Positions 8,896-19,900 of a stretch of DNA of 64,000 nucleotides are shown here, in pieces; the stretch's first letter is position 1; the number at the start of each line of letters is the position of its first letter. The notes beneath the pieces are model-generated. The model made no database searches. It had not been told where the DNA came from and saw only the letters and a program-made list of their open reading frames with translations. This stretch comes from Mycolicibacterium sphagni (lineage in GTDB: Bacteria; Actinomycetota; Actinomycetes; Mycobacteriales; Mycobacteriaceae), in the NCBI RefSeq assembly GCF_002250655.1, contig NZ_NOZR01000004.1, positions 186,001 to 250,000 on the forward strand, written 5' to 3'. The translations under genes were made by a program, and so were the position numbers.

Positions 8896-10233
8896 GTGTT
8901 ACCAGCACTCAGCCTCGCGGGGACTGATGTCGTATCCGGACCGGTGCCCTCGGGGCGGCGGGTCAACAAATTCTTGGCCGCCGGCGCGGCGATCGTGACC
9001 GCAGGTGCTCTGGCCGCCAGCCCGATCACGCCGTCGTCGTCCACGACACTGTCCCTGCCCGCTCTTCAGCAGCGCGCGGTGGAACTCACGGCCCTGTCGG
9101 CCACCGCCTCGCCGCTGGTCGTGTATCCCGAGATCCTCACCACGACACTGACCAACCTCTCGGCCCTTGGCCAGGCGATCGCGGCCGATCCCTTGCCGAT
9201 CTTGTCTCAGATCGCCCGCAATCAAATCGGATACGCCGAGGAGATCGGTGGCGCCATCGCCGGGGTTCCGGCGGCATGGCAGACCTACAGCGCAGGCCGG
9301 GGTGCGACGTTCCTGACCAATTACAGAGATGCTCTGGCCGCAGGCAACACGGCCAGTGCCGTTAACTACCTGAGCAGTTACGTCCTTTATGGCCTGCAGG
9401 CGACGTTAACGCCGATCTACAACACCTTCCTCACGCACACCGTTCGGGGATCCACCACGCCGATCGAGGGCATACCTCAGCAGATGGCTCAGAACTTCGC
9501 CAATGCCGTGGGCGCCCTTTTCAGTACCACGACTTTCGTCAGCGGAATTTTCCAGTCGAGCTACGGAATGGCGCTCGGCACGTTGGTCGCGGCGGGCGAG
9601 GGCATCGCCGCTGTTGCGCAGTCGGTTGAGGCGGGCGATGCGGTCGGCGCGATCAACGCGGCGGTCAACCTACCGGGTCTGGTCGTCAACGCCTTCCTCA
9701 ACGGTTGGCAGCATCCGCAATCCGCTGCGCCGTTCCCGGCTCTGCTGACCTTCATTCCGGTTGCGCCGCCAACGGACCCGGCGAACGGTGTCACCAAGAC
9801 GGGTGTATCGATTGGCCTGCTTGGGCGTTTGTTGGTCACCATCCCGCAGGCGATCGCCAAGGCCATCAAGCCGGCCACGACGACGGCCAGCAGCACGGCC
9901 GCCATAACCGCTTCAGTAACAACGGAATCCACGGCCTCCACGGCCTCCGCGGCCGCCACGGAATCGACAGGCACCACCGCGAGCACCGAACAGGCCGGCG
10001 ACACGTCGACCTCTTCGTCGGCATCCACTGGTGGCACCACCACCACGGCCACTGAAAAGGACTCGACCACTGCGTCTTCGGTCACCGCAGCGGCGAGCAG
10101 CAAGGCTGCCAAGAAGTCGAGCACCAGCTCGGCCAAGGCCTCCGACGACAGCGGCTCGGCAGGCACGAAGAAGTCTGCCGGCAGCGGACACAGCGCCCGC
10201 GCCAAGGCGTCGGCCTCGTCCGACTCGAAGTAA
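8896..10233 (+). CDS. Secreted cell-envelope protein resembling mycobacterial porin GjpA-type proteins
   Basis: A 445-residue protein. Residues 1-20 are polar. They are followed by RRVNKFLAAGAA..., a signal-peptide-like hydrophobic stretch ending near residue 45. The mature part begins with LPALQQRAVELTAL and a helical region (LTNLSALGQAIAADPLPIL, IPQQMAQNFANAVG). This pattern resembles a mycobacterial family often annotated as outer membrane porin GjpA, though I recognise it only by general pattern. Residues about 325-445 are a Ser/Thr/Ala tail that becomes Lys-rich, probably disordered. The GTG start has AAAGGAG five bases upstream. Two IdeR boxes precede it and a strong hairpin follows, so it is a monocistronic, iron-regulated gene inside the mycobactin locus. 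A role in siderophore or iron passage through the envelope is inferred, not shown. Confidence 0.55.
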   Translation: MLPALSLAGTDVVSGPVPSGRRVNKFLAAGAAIVTAGALAASPITPSSSTTLSLPALQQRAVELTALSATASPLVVYPEILTTTLTNLSALGQAIAADPLPILSQIARNQIGYAEEIGGAIAGVPAAWQTYSAGRGATFLTNYRDALAAGNTASAVNYLSSYVLYGLQATLTPIYNTFLTHTVRGSTTPIEGIPQQMAQNFANAVGALFSTTTFVSGIFQSSYGMALGTLVAAGEGIAAVAQSVEAGDAVGAINAAVNLPGLVVNAFLNGWQHPQSAAPFPALLTFIPVAPPTDPANGVTKTGVSIGLLGRLLVTIPQAIAKAIKPATTTASSTAAITASVTTESTASTASAAATESTGTTASTEQAGDTSTSSSASTGGTTTTATEKDSTTASSVTAAASSKAAKKSSTSSAKASDDSGSAGTKKSAGSGHSARAKASASSDSK

Positions 10234-10244
10234 CGGGCTGGGAT

Positions 10245-10274
10245 AGCCGGGCCCCGCGTCGCCGGGGCCCGGCT
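10245..10274 (+). terminator. Strong GC hairpin terminator
   Basis: A perfect 12-base-pair stem (AGCCGGGCCCCG / CGGGGCCCGGCT) with a 6-base loop starts 12 bases after the stop of the porin-like gene. There is no U-run, which is common for mycobacterial terminators. It separates that gene from mbtI. Confidence 0.8.
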
Positions 10275-10328
10275 GTTCCGCATTACGGCTACTCGACGAT
10301 GTACACCCCTACCGAAAACACAGGTTAG

Positions 10329-11690
<1,362 letters not shown>

Positions 11691-11696
11691 CCGGAT

Positions 11697-13292
11697 CTAG
11701 GGGCACAGCTGCGCGACGATGGCGCGTTTGTCGACCTTCCCCACTGCGGTCGTCGGCAGCGCCGGCATCGGCGCGATCATGTCCGGGCGGCAGTGCACGG
11801 CAACACCGCGGGCGTTGAGATGATCGTTGAGATCTGACAGCGAGACCGCGTTGCCCCGAAAAACGATTACCGCACAGATCTTCTCACCGAGGTAAGGATC
11901 GGGCAGGCCGACCGCGGCCGCCGCGGAGACAGCGGGATGAGTCAGCAGGTGGCTCTCCAGGTCCAGGGCTGACACGGTCTCGCCGGCCCGCAGAATGACG
12001 TCCTTGACACGGCCGGTGACTTCCAGATACCCGTTGGCGAATCGACGCACCTTGTCGCCGCTGCGATAGAAGCCGTCCGGGGTGAACGAACGCTGGTTCT
12101 GTGCCTCGGCCCGGAAGTACCCGTTGATCGTGTACGGCCCGCGCACCAGTAATTCGCCGGACTCACCGTCAGGTACGGCGATACCGGCGTCGTCGACGAT
12201 GCGCACCTCGTCGTCCTCGGCCAGCGGCTTACCCTGGGTGTGCTCGACGACCTCGTCGGGATCCCCAATCCGCGTGTAGCACAGCAGCCCTTCGGCCATC
12301 CCGAACACCTGCTGCAGTCCGGGGGTGAGCTCGGACCGGATGTGCCGGGCGTCGTCGGCGGCCAGCTTGGCCCCGCCCACTTGCAGCAGCCGAAGACTGG
12401 TCGGGCGCTGGTCCTCCCAGGCGCAGGCCTGCGCCCACAGCCGCGCCAGCGCGGGCACCAGCGCCGTCGCGGTGACTCCGTGCCGGGCGATCGTGGCGAA
12501 CGCGGCTTCCGGGCTGGGATCCGTCCCGAACACGACGGTCGCCCCGACCGTCATCGCCCCGAGCAGACCGGGACACGCCAGCGGGAAATTGTGGCCGGCC
12601 GGCAGTGCGACCAGATACACGTCGGAGTGGGTCAGCTGGCATAGCCGCGCGCTGGCCGTGGCGTTGTAGACGTAGTCGTCGTGAGTCCGGGGGATCAACT
12701 TCGGCGCACCCGTCGTGCCGCCGGACACCAACAACAGGGCGGGAGTGTTGGTGTCAGGGTGCCGTTGCGGCGGGTGTCCGTCGCCGGCGCACAGCTGCGA
12801 CCACGAGATGTGCGGGCCGGCGTCGCCGTCGACGATGATGTGCCTGAGCTGGTTGGCGCGGTCGAGCAGCCGCTCGGCCATCGCGCTGTAGTCGAAACCG
12901 GGGCCGGTACCCACGATGATTCCGGTCGCACCACTGACGTCGAGAAAATGCGCCAGTTCGGCATCTCGATGGCCGGGCAGGCACATGACCGGCAGTGCGC
13001 CTGCGCGCAGGAGCGCGAACAGTGCCACCGCGAATTGGCAACTGTTCGGCAGCTGCACCAGCACGCTCTGCCCATCGCCGATTCCCCGTGCGAGAAGTCC
13101 CGCGGCCGCGGCATCGGCGCATCGGTCCAGTTCGGCATAGGTGAGGCTGCTCCGCTCATCGACAACAGCCGGGTGGTCCGGCCATTGCGCAGCGGCCGAT
13201 CGGAGGATCTGGTCGAGCGGCTCACCGGTCCAGTAACCCGCCTCGCGGTAGGCGTCGGCGCGGTCCGGCGGGAAGGACGTGAATCCGGTCAT
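11697..13292 (-). CDS. mbtA: Salicyl-AMP ligase MbtA
   Basis: A 531-residue stand-alone adenylation enzyme that activates salicylate as salicyl-AMP and loads it onto the N-terminal aryl carrier domain of MbtB. Motifs in order: LLLVSGGTTGAPKLIPRTH (A3), FGMAEGLLCYTR (A5), YRSGDKVRR (A7), GRVKDVILRAGE (A8) and TAVGKVDKR with the C-terminal catalytic Lys (A10). The ATG at 13292 is preceded by GGGAG; a longer in-frame extension to 13346 would run into the IdeR boxes. It is divergent from mbtB, and the two share tandem IdeR operators, as in M. tuberculosis. Confidence 0.95.
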   Translation of the reverse strand: MTGFTSFPPDRADAYREAGYWTGEPLDQILRSAAAQWPDHPAVVDERSSLTYAELDRCADAAAAGLLARGIGDGQSVLVQLPNSCQFAVALFALLRAGALPVMCLPGHRDAELAHFLDVSGATGIIVGTGPGFDYSAMAERLLDRANQLRHIIVDGDAGPHISWSQLCAGDGHPPQRHPDTNTPALLLVSGGTTGAPKLIPRTHDDYVYNATASARLCQLTHSDVYLVALPAGHNFPLACPGLLGAMTVGATVVFGTDPSPEAAFATIARHGVTATALVPALARLWAQACAWEDQRPTSLRLLQVGGAKLAADDARHIRSELTPGLQQVFGMAEGLLCYTRIGDPDEVVEHTQGKPLAEDDEVRIVDDAGIAVPDGESGELLVRGPYTINGYFRAEAQNQRSFTPDGFYRSGDKVRRFANGYLEVTGRVKDVILRAGETVSALDLESHLLTHPAVSAAAAVGLPDPYLGEKICAVIVFRGNAVSLSDLNDHLNARGVAVHCRPDMIAPMPALPTTAVGKVDKRAIVAQLCP

Positions 13293-13328
13293 TGCGCTCC
13301 CTGACGTAGGCGTATCCGCCCCGCCAGC

Positions 13329-13347
13329 ATAGGGTAGCCTTCCCAAA
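13329..13347. promoter_or_regulatory. IdeR box, mbtA side
   Basis: Read on the minus strand, TTTGGGAAGGCTACCCTAT matches 14 of 19 consensus positions. It lies in the 87-base divergent mbtA/mbtB region, one base from a second box. Confidence 0.75.
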
Positions 13348-13348
13348 G

Positions 13349-13367
13349 TTAGGGCAGGCTACCGATG
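13349..13367. promoter_or_regulatory. IdeR box, mbtB side
   Basis: TTAGGGCAGGCTACCGATG matches 12 of 19 consensus positions and is therefore weaker. It ends directly before the mbtB ribosome site (AGGAGG at 13369-13374), so bound IdeR would cover the start of the message. Confidence 0.62.
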
Positions 13368-13379
13368 TAGGAGGTGACA

Positions 13380-16300
13380 GTGACCGCGGCTGAGGACGGC
13401 TCCCCACCTACGGGGGGTTCGGAAGCGGCCATGATCACCGAGCGGGTCGCCGAACTGCTCGGCGTCGGCCACGCCGACATCGATCCGGACGGCGACCTGA
13501 TCGCGCAGGGCCTCGACTCGATCCGGATGATGTCGCTGGCCGGGCGTTGGCGCCAGGCCGGGTTCGACATCGACTTCGCCCGCCTCGCCGCCGCCCCTTC
13601 CGTCCGTGCCTGGGCCGAGCTGTTGACCCCCGCCGCCCCTGTCGATCCGGCACCCGCGGCGCCCCAGTCGGCCGACGGAGAACCGTTCGGCATGGCACCG
13701 ATGCAACATGCGATGTGGATCGGCAGGCATGCCGGCCAACCGCTGGGCGGAGTGGCCGGCCATCTCTACGCCGAGTTCGACGGCGCCGCGGTCGATCCAG
13801 AGCAGATCCGGCGGGCCGCCACCCAACTGGCAGAACGCCATCCGATGCTGCGGGTGGAGTTCCTGCCCGACGGCACCCAGCAGACCGGTGCCCGCCAGGA
13901 CCCGCTGCCGGTGGTGGTCGAAGACCTGCGCGATCGCGACGACGCTGCGGTCGAACGACGGTTGGCCGCCATCCGTGTGGCCAAGTCGCGCCAACAGCTG
14001 CATAACCGGGTACTCGAGTTGACATTGACTCAGCTGCCGGGCGAACGCACCCGACTACATGTCGACCTGGATATGCAGGCCGCCGATGCGATGAGTTACC
14101 GGTGTCTGATGGCCGATCTTGCGGCGCTGTATCGCGGTGATCAGCTCATGGAGATCGGCTACACCTATCAGCAGTACCGGCAACAACTTTCGCCGTCGGA
14201 CAGAATCGACGCCGATCGGCAGTGGTGGGCCGAGAAGCTGCCTGACCTGCCAGACGCGCCGACACTGCCGCTGGTGCCGGTCACCCGCCAGCGCGATCCA
14301 TACCGCCCAGGCCGCCGGTGGCACTGGCTGGATCCGCAGACCCGTGACGGCCTGTTCAACCGCGCCCGGCGGCGGGGGGTGACGCCGGCGATGACCCTGG
14401 CGGCCTCGTTCGCCGACACGGTGGCCGGGTGGTCCGCCGATCCGCGGTTCCTGCTCAACGTCCCGCTGTTCGGGCGCGAGCCGCTACACCCCAACATCGA
14501 CAGGGTGGTCGGTGACTTCACCTCGTCACTGCTGCTCGACATCGACCTCGCCGCCGCCGGCACCCCGATCGAGCGAGCCCGCGCGGTGCAGGACACCATG
14601 CACGAGGCGGCCGCGCACGCGTCGTATCCGGGCCTGTCGGTCCTGCGGGATCTCAGCCGCCACCGCGGCACACAGGTGCTCGCGCCCGTGGTGTTCACCA
14701 GTGCGCTCGGCCTCGGTGAACTGTTCAGTCCCGAGGTGACAACACAATTCGGTTCACCGGAATGGATCATCTCCCAGGGCCCGCAGGTCCTGCTCGATGC
14801 CCAGGTGACCGAATTCAACGGCGGCATCCTGCTGAATTGGGATGTCCGGGAGGCGGCGTTCTGCCCGGGCGTGATCGACGCGATGTTCGCGCATCACATC
14901 GACGAAGTGCTGCGCCTGGCTCATGACTGCGATGCCTGGGACGCGCCGAGACCACCCCGGGTGCCGGTGCAACAGCTGCAGACCCGGGAGTCGGTGACGA
15001 CGAGCACCGTCCCCAGCGGACGAATGCTGCACGACGGCTTCTTCGACATCGCGGCCGAAGTTCCAAACGCCCCAGCAGTTTTCAGCAGCATGGGTGATCT
15101 GACCTATCAACAGCTGTCTCGGCAGGCGCTCGCGGTGGCTGCCGCGCTGCGTGCTGGCGGCCTGCCGGACGGGGGAACCGTTGCGGTACTGGGCCCCAAG
15201 ACTGCCGAGCAGGTGCCGGCGTTGCTGGGGATTCACGCAGCCGGTGGCGTGTACCTGCCCATCGGCGCGGACCAGCCGCACGAACGGGCGCAACGGATCA
15301 TCGCCGGCGGTTCCGTTGATCTCGCACTGGTGTGCGGCACCGAGCTGCCTGACGTAGCGGTGCCGGTGATGACAGTCGCCGAGGCGATCGCTGCCGGCGA
15401 CGGAATCGAATTAAAACCGGCGACAGGCGATCCCGACCGAATCGCCTACGTGTTGTTCACCTCCGGCTCGACCGGCGAGCCCAAGGGCGTCGAGGTCAGC
15501 CACGACGCCGCGATGAACACCGTCGAATTCATCACCGGGCACTTCGGGCTCGGGCCCGATGACCGCTGTCTGGCACTGTCGACGCTGGAATGCGACATCT
15601 CGGTGCTCGATATCTTCGCGACCCTGGCCACCGGCGGCGCGATCGTCGTGGTCGACGAGGAACATCGCCGCGACCCCGACCACTGGGTGCGGCTCATTGA
15701 TACGCACCGCGTCACAGCGTTGCATTTCCTGCCCGGCTGGCTGGCCATGCTGCTCGAGGTAGCCGGCCCGCTGCCGACGCTGCGGGTGGTGCCCACCGGC
15801 GGGGACTGGGTCGGCGCGGCGATGGCCAGGCAGCTGCGCGAGCTCGCTCCCGGGGTGCGTTTCGCCGGTCTCGGCGGGGCCACCGAGACCGCGATCCACA
15901 ACACGATCTGCGAAGTGACCGACGTTCCCGCGGACTGGACCGCGATGCCGTTCGGAAAACCCCTGCCGAACAACCACTGCCGCGTTGTGGCTGCGGACGG
16001 CGACGACTGCCCCGACTGGGTCGTCGGCGAGCTGTGGATCGGCGGACGCGGTATCGCTCGCGGCTACCGGGGCAGGCCCGACTTGACCGCTGAGAAATTC
16101 GTCGTGCACGACGGCATCACCTGGTACCGCACCGGCGATCTCGCCCGCTACTGGCCGGACGGCACCTGCGAATTCGTCGGCCGAGCCGACCACCGCGTCA
16201 AGATCAGCGGCTACCGCGTCGAACTGGGCGAGGTCGAGACGGCATTGCAGCGCTTGCCGGGTGTGCTCGGCGCCGTCGCGGTGACCATCCCCGGCGGCGC

Positions 16301-16874
16301 CGCACCCCACGACCGGCTGGCGGCGGCCGTAGCCCTGACACGGGGTTCGGCCGCGATCGACTCACTTCGCGGACAGCTCGCCAAAGAGCTTCCGCCGCAC
16401 ATGATTCCCCAGCACATCGAGGTGTTGGATCGCATTCCCTACACGGTCGGCGGCAAAGTCGACCGCCGCACCGTCGCACGACAACTTGCCGAGAGTGCCG
16501 AATCCGCTGCGGGCCATCGGCCCGCGACAGGCCCGCTGCAGTCGGCACTGGCGGCGATCATCACCAGTGTTCTTGGTGTGGCACGGCTCGGAGTCGACGA
16601 CGACTTCTTCGCGGTAGGAGGCGATTCCGTACTGGCCACCACCGTGGTGGCCCGGATCAGACAGTGGCTGGACATCTCGGAGGTGAGCGTCGCCGATTTC
16701 TTCGCCACGCGCACAATCGAAGGCCTGGCCAACCGGCTGCGTGAGATCGAACCCGCTGAGCGGCTGGACGAGATCGCCGAGTTGTATCTCGAAGTGACCG
16801 GTATGGACACCGCCGATGTGGCCTTGGAACTCACCAGAGCCGGTGGCCGGTCCGGACAGCGGCTACCGGGCTGA
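13380..16874 (+). CDS. mbtB: Mycobactin NRPS MbtB (ArCP-Cy-A-PCP)
   Basis: A 1,164-residue synthetase that condenses salicylate with Ser or Thr and cyclises the product to a hydroxyphenyl-oxazoline. Domains: aryl carrier (residues about 15-85, Ser47 in GLDSIRM); cyclisation domain (about 90-520) with the diagnostic DxxxxDxxS at D231-D236-S239 replacing HHxxxDG; adenylation (about 550-1040; A3 in LFTSGSTGEPKG near residue 692); peptidyl carrier (Ser1083 in GGDSVLA). The GTG at 13380 has AGGAGG five bases upstream, so I prefer it to the GTG at 13374. The protein ends about 80 residues after the carrier Ser and lacks the C-terminal thioesterase I recall in the roughly 1,414-residue M. tuberculosis MbtB. 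mbtE follows after 36 bases. Confidence 0.94.
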   Translation: MTAAEDGSPPTGGSEAAMITERVAELLGVGHADIDPDGDLIAQGLDSIRMMSLAGRWRQAGFDIDFARLAAAPSVRAWAELLTPAAPVDPAPAAPQSADGEPFGMAPMQHAMWIGRHAGQPLGGVAGHLYAEFDGAAVDPEQIRRAATQLAERHPMLRVEFLPDGTQQTGARQDPLPVVVEDLRDRDDAAVERRLAAIRVAKSRQQLHNRVLELTLTQLPGERTRLHVDLDMQAADAMSYRCLMADLAALYRGDQLMEIGYTYQQYRQQLSPSDRIDADRQWWAEKLPDLPDAPTLPLVPVTRQRDPYRPGRRWHWLDPQTRDGLFNRARRRGVTPAMTLAASFADTVAGWSADPRFLLNVPLFGREPLHPNIDRVVGDFTSSLLLDIDLAAAGTPIERARAVQDTMHEAAAHASYPGLSVLRDLSRHRGTQVLAPVVFTSALGLGELFSPEVTTQFGSPEWIISQGPQVLLDAQVTEFNGGILLNWDVREAAFCPGVIDAMFAHHIDEVLRLAHDCDAWDAPRPPRVPVQQLQTRESVTTSTVPSGRMLHDGFFDIAAEVPNAPAVFSSMGDLTYQQLSRQALAVAAALRAGGLPDGGTVAVLGPKTAEQVPALLGIHAAGGVYLPIGADQPHERAQRIIAGGSVDLALVCGTELPDVAVPVMTVAEAIAAGDGIELKPATGDPDRIAYVLFTSGSTGEPKGVEVSHDAAMNTVEFITGHFGLGPDDRCLALSTLECDISVLDIFATLATGGAIVVVDEEHRRDPDHWVRLIDTHRVTALHFLPGWLAMLLEVAGPLPTLRVVPTGGDWVGAAMARQLRELAPGVRFAGLGGATETAIHNTICEVTDVPADWTAMPFGKPLPNNHCRVVAADGDDCPDWVVGELWIGGRGIARGYRGRPDLTAEKFVVHDGITWYRTGDLARYWPDGTCEFVGRADHRVKISGYRVELGEVETALQRLPGVLGAVAVTIPGGAAPHDRLAAAVALTRGSAAIDSLRGQLAKELPPHMIPQHIEVLDRIPYTVGGKVDRRTVARQLAESAESAAGHRPATGPLQSALAAIITSVLGVARLGVDDDFFAVGGDSVLATTVVARIRQWLDISEVSVADFFATRTIEGLANRLREIEPAERLDEIAELYLEVTGMDTADVALELTRAGGRSGQRLPG

Positions 16875-16910
16875 CGCCGCGCCCGACGATCATCCACCAG
16901 AGGACATCCG

Positions 16911-19900
16911 ATGACAGAGACCCTTGCCACCGAGCAGCAGCGCCTGGAGTTGTTGCGCCACAAGCTTGCCCAGCGTGGCCTCCTGGCGGAGCCGAAGGCG
17001 GCGGTGGACCCTGAGGCGATGACCGATGGTCAACGCCGGATGTGGTTCGTCCAGTCCATCGATGCCACCGGTGCGCTGCTGAACGTCGCTGTCTCATACC
17101 GCCTGGCAGGTGACATCGACGCGGCCCGGCTGCGCGCCGCGGTAGACGCCGTCGCGGCGCGCCACCCGGTGCTGCGCACCACGTACTGCACCGGCATCGA
17201 CGGCGAACCGCAGCCGGTCGTCCACGACGATCTGACACCGGGGTGGGCCGAACACGATCTGTCCGAGCTCAGCCCACAAGCTCTCGGGCTGCGGCTGGAC
17301 GTTCTCGCGCAGCGCGCGTTCACAACCCCGTTCGATCTCAGTACTGAAGCGCCACTGCGCATCACGCTCGCCCGCGTCGGGCCGGGTGAGTACGTGCTGC
17401 TCCTCGTGGCTCATCACATCGCGTGGGACGACGCGTCCTGGCAGATTTTCTTCGCCGACCTCACCCGGGCCTACCAGGGCGACGTGCTCGCTCCGGCGTC
17501 AGTGCCGGAGTCCCCGGCCTCCGGCACTGACGATGCCGACGTGGAGTATTGGCGCGCGTTGCTCGTCGACCCGCCAGAGCCGCTGGAACTGCCCGGCCCC
17601 AAAGGTTCGGCGGTGCCGGCGGCCTGGCGCGCGCAGCGGTGCACCAGCCGATTGAGCGCCGACGCCGTCGGCGCGGTGACGAAGCTCGCGCAGGACACCG
17701 GCGCCACCCCCTACATGGTGCTGCTGGCAGCGTTCTCGGCGCTGGTGCATCGCTACACCCACGCCGACGACTTCCTGGTCGCCGCACCGGTCCTCAACCG
17801 AAACTCCGGCGACGTCATCGGCTATTACGGCAACACAGTCGCACTGCGGATGCGCCCGAACCGCTGGGGCACTTTCCGCGAACTCGTGTCGGAGGCCCGC
17901 GACGCGGCGGTGGGCGCCTTCGCGCATCAGCGCGTCAACCTCGACCGAGTCGTTCGTGAACTCAATCCGGACCGCCGCTACGGCGTCGAACGGATGGCAC
18001 GGGTGGGCTTCGGTATGCGGGAACCGGGGGGCGACGGCTTCAACCCGCCCGGTGTCGAGTGCAGGCGTGCCGAGTTCCGTGGCCAGTTCGCGCAGCTGCC
18101 ATTGGGTGTCATGGTCGAGTTGACCGGCGGCGAGGCCGAGGTGGAAGTCGAATACCTGACCGAGATGATCGACCCCCGTCTGGCCCGGCAATTTCTAGAC
18201 AGCTTCACCGTGCTCCTCGACGACGCGCTTGCGGCGCCTGATCGCGTCCTAGCTGACCTGGCCCTGCTGGACGAAGCTGACGCCGCGTGGCTCTATCAGG
18301 TGTCCCACGGCGAGCCTTTCGACTGCCCGGCAATGACTCTGGGCGACCTGATCGCCGAGCGCGCGTCCCGGCAGCCGGACACCACGGCCGTCGCCTACGA
18401 GGGCCGCCGCTACACCTACCGCGAGATCAACGAGGCGGCCAACCGCCACGCACACTGGCTCGTCGCGCAGGGTATCGGCGCCGAAGACCGGGTCGCGGTG
18501 TTGCTGGACAAGTCCCCCGAGTTGGTGATCACCGCCCTCGGCATCGCCAAGGCGGGCGCGGTCTACCTGCCCGTCGATCCCGAGTACCCAGCCGACCGCA
18601 TCGCCTACATCCTCGCCGACGCCGACCCCAAGATGGTGGTGCGCGAGCCGATCGCCGGAACTGAGGATCTGCCGGCCCGAGACCCCGCACCCTCGGATCT
18701 GCTGCGGCCGTTAGGACCTGACAACACGGCCTACCTCATCTACACATCGGGATCGACCGGACTGCCTAAAGGTGTCCCGGTCCCGCATCGGCCGGTTGCC
18801 GACTACTTCCGGTGGTTCGCGCAGGAGTACCAGATCGGCCCGGACGACCGGCTCCTGCAGGTCGCCTCACCGAGTTTCGATGTGTCTATCGGCGAGATCT
18901 TCGGTGTCCTGGCACAGGGCGCCCGCCTGGTGATACCGCGCGGCGACGGGCTGCGGGATATCGGCTACCTCACCGACCTCCTGCAGCGCGAAGCCATCAC
19001 CTCAATGCACTTCGTGCCGTCGCTGCTCGGGCTGTTCCTCTCGCTTCCCGGTGTCGAGCAGTGGCGCACGCTGCGCCGCGTTCCGATCGGCGGCGAAGCC
19101 CTGCCGGGCGAGCTGGCCGACAAGTTCCACGCCACTTTCGACGCGTTGCTGCACAACTTCTACGGGCCCACCGAGACGGTCATCAACGCCTCCCGTTTCA
19201 AGGTCGAGGGCCGCCAGGGCCCCGGTGTCGTGCCGATCGGCACACCCAAGATCAACACCACGATCCACCTTCTCGACGACGCACTGCGGCCCGTTCCGGT
19301 CGACGTGATCGGCGAAATTTACATCGGTGGAACGCAACTGGCGCACGGCTACTACAACCGTCCGGTGTTGACGGCCGAGCGGTTCGTCGCCGACCCATTC
19401 AACCCGGGCGGACGGCTCTACCGGTCCGGCGATCTGGCCCGGCGAAATCACAACGGCGATCTCGAATTCGTCGGTCGCGCCGACGAACAGGTCAAGATCC
19501 GCGGCTTCCGCATCGAGCTCGGCGAGGTGGCCGCTGCGGTCACTGTGGATCCCAGCGTCGGCAACGCGGTGGTGATCGCGGCCGAGCTGCCGCAGATCGG
19601 GAAGAGCCTGATCGCGTATATGACACCCGCACCCGGTGAGTTCGTGGACATCGAGCGGATCAAGGCCAGAGTGGCTGCCGCACTGCCCGACTACATGGTC
19701 CCAGCCGCATACGTTGTCGTCGAAGACGTTCCGGTGACCGCCAACGGCAAGCTTGATCGCGCGGCACTGCCCGAGCCGGAGATCGGACCCGCGGTCGAGT
19801 ATCGCGCGCCCGTCACCGAAACCGAGCGTGAGGTCGCCGCGTTGTTTGCGCGGTTGCTCGGCGCCGACGAAGTCGGCTGTGACGACTCGTTCTTCGCCCT

